From the NCBI GenBank assembly GCA_017438975.1, contig JAFRUH010000012.1, forward strand, positions 1 through 56,381: DNA of 56,381 nucleotides, given 5' to 3'. The stretch is from Bacteroidales bacterium (GTDB lineage Bacteria; Bacteroidota; Bacteroidia; Bacteroidales; UBA932). Made by a program: the position numbers and the translations under genes. The notes under the pieces were generated by a model that was given only the letters and a program-made list of their open reading frames with translations, did no database searches and was not told the DNA's origin. Position 1 is the stretch's first letter, and every line of letters starts with the position of its first letter. This document shows positions 53,153 to 56,381 of this stretch, in pieces.

Positions 53153-53959
53153 ATGAAAAAGTTTTTCATGTTTTTGGCAGTCGCTGGTCTTGTGACCTTC
53201 ACTGCGAACATCGCTTCCGCTCAGGACGAGAACGCCGCTCCTGCCGCTCAGGAACAGGTAGCTGACGAACCGGCTCCGGCAAATGACGACGAGGTGATCG
53301 ACCTCTTCGCCGGCTCGGGTGAGGAAATTCCTCTCCACCAGGCCCTCAAGACCAAGTTCATCGAAGGTGGTGCAGGCTTCATGTCCCTGATCGTCATCTG
53401 CTTGATCCTCGGTCTCGCTCTCGCTATCGAGAGAATCCTTTATCTGGCCTTCTCCAAGACCAACACGACCAAGCTTCTCGAGGATGTCGAGAAAGCCCTC
53501 GAGGAAGGCGGTGTAGAGAAAGCGAAGGAAGTTTGCCGCAATACCCGCGGTCCTGTCGCCAGCATCTTCTATCAGGGTCTTCTCCGTATGGACCAGGGTG
53601 TCGATGTCGTCGAAAAGACCATCGTTTCCTACGGCGGTGTCCAGATGAGCCTCATGGAGAACGGTCTGAGCTGGATCGGCCTCTTCATCGCGATCGCCCC
53701 GTCCCTCGGATTCCTCGGTACCGTTATCGGTATGATCCAGGCCTTCGATGCTATCCAGGCAGCCGGTGATATCTCCCCGAACGTTGTCGCTGGTGGTATG
53801 AAGGTCGCCCTTATCACGACCGTCGGCGGTCTCATTGTCGCGATGATCCTCCAGGTCTTCTACAACTATATCCTCGCCAAGATCGATTCCCTTTCCATCG
53901 ACATGGAGGACTCCTCCATCCGTTTCGTGGATGCCATCACCAAATACAACAAAAAATAG
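53153..53959 (+). CDS. exbB: ExbB/TolQ/MotA-family proton channel
   Basis: 268 residues. An N-terminal signal-like helix and an acidic/Pro/Ala-rich linker (~25-50) precede three membrane helices (VICLILGLALAIERI, WIGLFIAIAPSLGFLGTVIG, VALITTVGGLIVAMIL). With ExbD it forms the proton-driven motor that energises TonB at the inner membrane. The linker lengthens the N terminus beyond the E. coli form. First gene of a four-gene cluster. Confidence 0.93.
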   Translation: MKKFFMFLAVAGLVTFTANIASAQDENAAPAAQEQVADEPAPANDDEVIDLFAGSGEEIPLHQALKTKFIEGGAGFMSLIVICLILGLALAIERILYLAFSKTNTTKLLEDVEKALEEGGVEKAKEVCRNTRGPVASIFYQGLLRMDQGVDVVEKTIVSYGGVQMSLMENGLSWIGLFIAIAPSLGFLGTVIGMIQAFDAIQAAGDISPNVVAGGMKVALITTVGGLIVAMILQVFYNYILAKIDSLSIDMEDSSIRFVDAITKYNKK

Positions 53960-53986
53960 TTTTTGGATTCAAATCAACCCTGCACA

Positions 53987-54439
53987 ATGGAAAAACAGAA
54001 ATACGCCAAAATAATCAAGGTGTTGCTGTGGGTGCTGATGATTCTCAGTCTCGGAGTCCTTATCCTCGGAACCGTCAAGGGTTTTGAGGCTAACGACGGC
54101 AAGATGACGGATCTTCTGTTCTACTGGGCTTACGTAGTACTCGGCATTGCGCTGGTCTCCGTAATCTGTGTAGGTCTGTATATTGCAATCCGGACGAATC
54201 CCAAGAGTCTTGTCAAACTGGGACTGATCCTCGTCGGGGCTGCAGTACTGGCATTCATCGCATACCTTCTTGCTTCCGGCAAGCCCGCTATGGGCTACAA
54301 CGGAACGAAGATTCCGACCCCTACGGAACTTAAGATGACTGATACAATCCTCAATCTCGCCTACATCCTCGGCGGCGCCGCAATCGCCTCCATCGTGGTC
54401 GGTGAAATTGTAATGAGTCTCCGCAACAAAAAAGCATAA
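53987..54439 (+). CDS. Unnamed membrane protein in the Exb cluster
   Basis: 150 residues from ATG 53987. Four hydrophobic helices (VLLWVLMILSLGVLILGTV, WAYVVLGIALVSVICVG, LILVGAAVLAFIAYLL, LAYILGGAAIASIVVGEIV). Proteins of this shape sit between exbB and exbD in many Bacteroidota, but no function is known to me. The gap to the next gene is three bases, so it is part of the cluster. Confidence 0.85.
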   Translation: MEKQKYAKIIKVLLWVLMILSLGVLILGTVKGFEANDGKMTDLLFYWAYVVLGIALVSVICVGLYIAIRTNPKSLVKLGLILVGAAVLAFIAYLLASGKPAMGYNGTKIPTPTELKMTDTILNLAYILGGAAIASIVVGEIVMSLRNKKA

Positions 54440-54442
54440 GAC

Positions 54443-55018
54443 ATGGCTAAGAAGAAAACACCGCAAATGAACACCAGTTCGACGGCGGACATTGCATTCC
54501 TCCTGCTCTGCTACTTCCTCATGACTACCACGATGGGAGAGCCCGCAGGTCTGCAGCGTCGACTCCCTCAGATCCCTGACTCGAAACAGCAGCAGGATGT
54601 GAAGGTGAACCGTCGTAATATCATTATCGTCAAGATCAACTCTGCCGATAAGCTGTTTGCCGGTAACGAAGCCATAGATGTCGCTTTCCTCAAAGACAAA
54701 GTCAAAGAATTCCTCGCCAACCCTACCGACGATCCGAACCTGCCCGAAAAGGAAATGCAGGAGCACGACGGTAAGATGTATCCCGTTTCCAAGGGAGTTA
54801 TTTCCCTGCAGAACGACCGTGGTACCAGTTACCAGGCCTACATCGCCGTCCAGAACGAACTCGTGAAGGCGGTCAATGAGTTGCGTGACGAATGGAGTCT
54901 CAAGGAGTTCGGGAAGAAATATTCCAAACTCGATGAGGATAAGCAGAAGTTAGTCAGAAAAGTCATTCCTCAGAACATCTCGGAGGCTGAGCCTAAGGAT
55001 GTAACCAAAAAAAGATAA
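54443..55018 (+). CDS. exbD: ExbD/TolR-family protein (first copy)
   Basis: 191 residues. One N-terminal membrane helix with the conserved proton-path Asp in TADIAFLLLCYFLMTT, then a periplasmic domain with an extra C-terminal segment (~140-191). Partner of ExbB in driving TonB. Starts three bases after the unnamed membrane gene. Confidence 0.93.
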   Translation: MAKKKTPQMNTSSTADIAFLLLCYFLMTTTMGEPAGLQRRLPQIPDSKQQQDVKVNRRNIIIVKINSADKLFAGNEAIDVAFLKDKVKEFLANPTDDPNLPEKEMQEHDGKMYPVSKGVISLQNDRGTSYQAYIAVQNELVKAVNELRDEWSLKEFGKKYSKLDEDKQKLVRKVIPQNISEAEPKDVTKKR

Positions 55019-55030
55019 GGAGATATAGTT

Positions 55031-55507
55031 ATGTCTAAATTCGGTGGATCAAACAACAAGAAAGAAGTGCCGCAGGCAACTTCCAGTTCTTTGTCCGATA
55101 TCGTCTTCATGCTCCTTTTCTTCTTCATGGTTACCACCCAGCTCCGTGAAACCGAGAACAAGGTTATCGTAAAGCTGCCTGAAGCGACGGAAGTCGCCAA
55201 GCTTGAAAGAAAGGACCTGACCTCGTACGTCAACATCGGTACCCCTGTGAAACATCTCCAGGCCATGTACGGAACCGATGCCCGTATCCAGCTCAACGAT
55301 TCTTTCAAGACGGTCGACGACATCCGCGACTTCATCGCTGCCGAACGAGACGCCATGAGTGAGGCTGACCGTTCTTTCATGACTGTCGGCATCCGTGCTG
55401 ACGAGGACGTCAGAATGGGTATCGTTACGGATGTTAAGCAGGAGCTCAGACGTTGCTCCGCCCTTAAGATCATGTACGCGGCAAGAAAACCGGGCGGCGA
55501 CAAATAA
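55031..55507 (+). CDS. exbD: ExbD/TolR-family protein (second copy)
   Basis: 158 residues. Membrane helix with Asp in SLSDIVFMLLFFFMVTT; shorter periplasmic part (VGIRADEDVRMGIVTDVKQE). The two ExbD copies probably form heteromers. Twelve bases after the first copy; terminator follows. Confidence 0.93.
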   Translation: MSKFGGSNNKKEVPQATSSSLSDIVFMLLFFFMVTTQLRETENKVIVKLPEATEVAKLERKDLTSYVNIGTPVKHLQAMYGTDARIQLNDSFKTVDDIRDFIAAERDAMSEADRSFMTVGIRADEDVRMGIVTDVKQELRRCSALKIMYAARKPGGDK

Positions 55508-55527
55508 TCCCGTCCAATCCAATAGAA

Positions 55528-55566
55528 AGAAAGGCTGATCCGGAAGGGTTCAGCCTTTCTTTTTGT
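55528..55566 (+). terminator. Terminator of the Exb cluster
   Basis: An 11-bp stem (AGAAAGGCTGA / TCAGCCTTTCT) with an 11-base loop and a following T-run, 21 bases after the second exbD stop. Confidence 0.88.
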
Positions 55567-55578
55567 CAATAATTTGCC

Positions 55579-55586
55579 TATCTTTG
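55579..55586 (+). promoter_or_regulatory. -7 box (TATCTTTG) for asnS
   Basis: A plus-strand TAnnTTTG match followed by CA, 24 bases before the asnS ATG at 55611. Confidence 0.7.
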
Positions 55587-55610
55587 CATGATTTAGTCAT
55601 TAAAACCGAT

Positions 55611-56381
55611 ATGGAAACATTGAAAAGAACCAAGATCAAGAATCTGCTGCAGGCGGAGCCCGGCGGAGAGGTCCTCGCCAAAGGTTGGGTCAGGACCAAG
55701 AGAGGCAACAAACAGGTGAAATTCATCGCTCTCAATGACGGTTCTACCATCAATAATATCCAGGTCGTCGCAGATGCGACCCTCTTCGACGAAGAACTCC
55801 TGAAGAGAATCACCACCGGCGCGTCCCTCGCCGTCCGGGGCGAACTCGTCGCCTCGATGGGAAGCGGCCAGGCCGTAGAGATCCAGGCCCGGGAAATCAA
55901 GGTCTACGGAGACTGCGACCCGATGCGCTATCCCCTCCAGAAGAAGGATACGTCCCTCGAATATCTCCGCAGCGTCGCCCATATGCGCCTCAGGACCAAC
56001 ACCTTCGGGGCCGTCCTCAGGATCCGCCACGCCATGGCCTTCGCCATCCACCAGTTCTTCAATGACAAAGGATTCGTCTATCTCCATACTCCCCTCATCA
56101 CGGAATCGGACGCCGAAGGTGCCGGAGATATGTTCCAGGTGACGACCCTGGACCTCGCCAACATCCCGTTCGACAAGAAAGGAAGGATCGACTTTTCCCG
56201 GGATTTCTTCGGGAAGAAGACCAGCCTGACCGTCAGCGGACAGCTGGAAGGCGAACTTGGCGCTACGGCCGTCGGTGAGATCTATACATTCGGACCGACC
56301 TTCCGCGCCGAGAATTCCAACACCCCGCGCCACCTCGCGGAGTTCTGGATGATCGAGCCGGAAATGGCCTTCTACGACATC
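55611..56381 (+). CDS. asnS: Asparaginyl-tRNA synthetase (3' partial)
   Basis: 257 codons, open to the window edge. Class IIb synthetase: N-terminal OB-fold anticodon domain ([20 protein letters not shown]), then motif 2 region [21 protein letters not shown]. Asn-tRNA specificity is indicated by the [16 protein letters not shown] layout and absence of the lysyl or aspartyl signatures. Attaches Asn to tRNA-Asn in the cytoplasm. Confidence 0.95.
   Translation, partial: METLKRTKIKNLLQAEPGGEVLAKGWVRTKRGNKQVKFIALNDGSTINNIQVVADATLFDEELLKRITTGASLAVRGELVASMGSGQAVEIQAREIKVYGDCDPMRYPLQKKDTSLEYLRSVAHMRLRTNTFGAVLRIRHAMAFAIHQFFNDKGFVYLHTPLITESDAEGAGDMFQVTTLDLANIPFDKKGRIDFSRDFFGKKTSLTVSGQLEGELGATAVGEIYTFGPTFRAENSNTPRHLAEFWMIEPEMAFYDI

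Noticed and set aside
1-56381. CRISPR arrays, insertion sequences, prophage or rRNA operons
   Set aside because: No spaced direct repeats of array type, no transposase or integrase motifs and no rRNA segments were seen.

Overview
The window reads as chromosomal core sequence of a Bacteroidales bacterium (phylum Bacteroidota) with fairly high GC. No rRNA is present, so the placement is inferred from three things. (1) At least 23 matches to the Bacteroidota -7 promoter element TAnnTTTG sit just upstream of genes, usually without a Shine-Dalgarno sequence. (2) The families are typical of the phylum: DUF4293, PF14121-type putative porin, 7TM-like AraC and LytTR membrane regulators, GLUG lipoprotein, ExbB-X-ExbD-ExbD, and calcineurin phosphoesterase with its C-terminal domain. 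(3) Lipoproteins and TonB/Exb components are abundant. About 49 protein genes (two cut by the window edges) and one tRNA-Val fill the window. No gene-free stretch reaches 300 bases. I see no insertion sequence, prophage, CRISPR array or defence island.

Layout. 1-6.8 kb: a surface GLUG-repeat lipoprotein (5' end missing), a lipoprotein calcineurin-like phosphoesterase, a YD-repeat-like lipoprotein and a membrane AraC regulator. 6.8-13.5 kb (minus): an apparent operon of SPOR lipoprotein, degenerate M28 peptidase/TonB fusion, leuS and two tandem YitT proteins, closed by a terminator. 13.5-15.7 kb (plus): CapA-like protein overlapping PhoH. 15.8-19.7 kb (minus): gyrA then a TPR protein. 19.8-23.8 kb: glycerophosphodiesterase, ClpA/ClpC-like unfoldase, an unrecognised 42-residue ORF on the opposite strand and a HAD phosphatase. 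23.8-27.2 kb: a three-hairpin intergenic element, esterase and nucleoside phosphorylase, DUF4293, LytTR regulator. 27.4-30.1 kb: fabH, fabF, fabZ. 30.1-35.0 kb (minus): prfA-queF, an M14 carboxypeptidase, tRNA-Val(CAC) and purT. 35.1-40.9 kb (plus): NAD salvage pair pncB-pncA followed closely by a putative porin and a lytic transglycosylase. 40.8-44.0 kb (minus): M13 peptidase and an FtsX/LolC-like permease. 44.1-45.7 kb: two membrane proteins. 45.7-48.2 kb (minus): SRPBCC protein, rRNA m5C methyltransferase and TPR protein with overlapping ends. 48.3-53.0 kb (plus): NUDIX, queA, dprA, TatD, ansA. 53.2-55.5 kb: the Exb energy-transduction cluster. 55.6 kb to the end: asnS, cut by the window edge.

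How the genes work together. Themes are translation (leuS, asnS, prfA, queF/queA for queuosine, an rRNA methyltransferase, tRNA-Val), DNA topology and uptake (gyrA, dprA), fatty-acid elongation (fabH/F/Z), NAD and nucleotide salvage (pncB/A, purT, nucleoside phosphorylase), and envelope work (ExbB/D, porin, SPOR, lytic transglycosylase, permease, secreted peptidases).

I found no obviously new multi-gene system. The observations most worth a second look are the M28/TonB fusion that has lost most metal ligands, the 42-residue ORF with its own promoter convergent with the Clp gene, promoters placed only 5-8 bases before start codons, a two-way terminator built from the last codons of fabZ and queF, a QueA whose signature motif is altered, and the triple-hairpin element.
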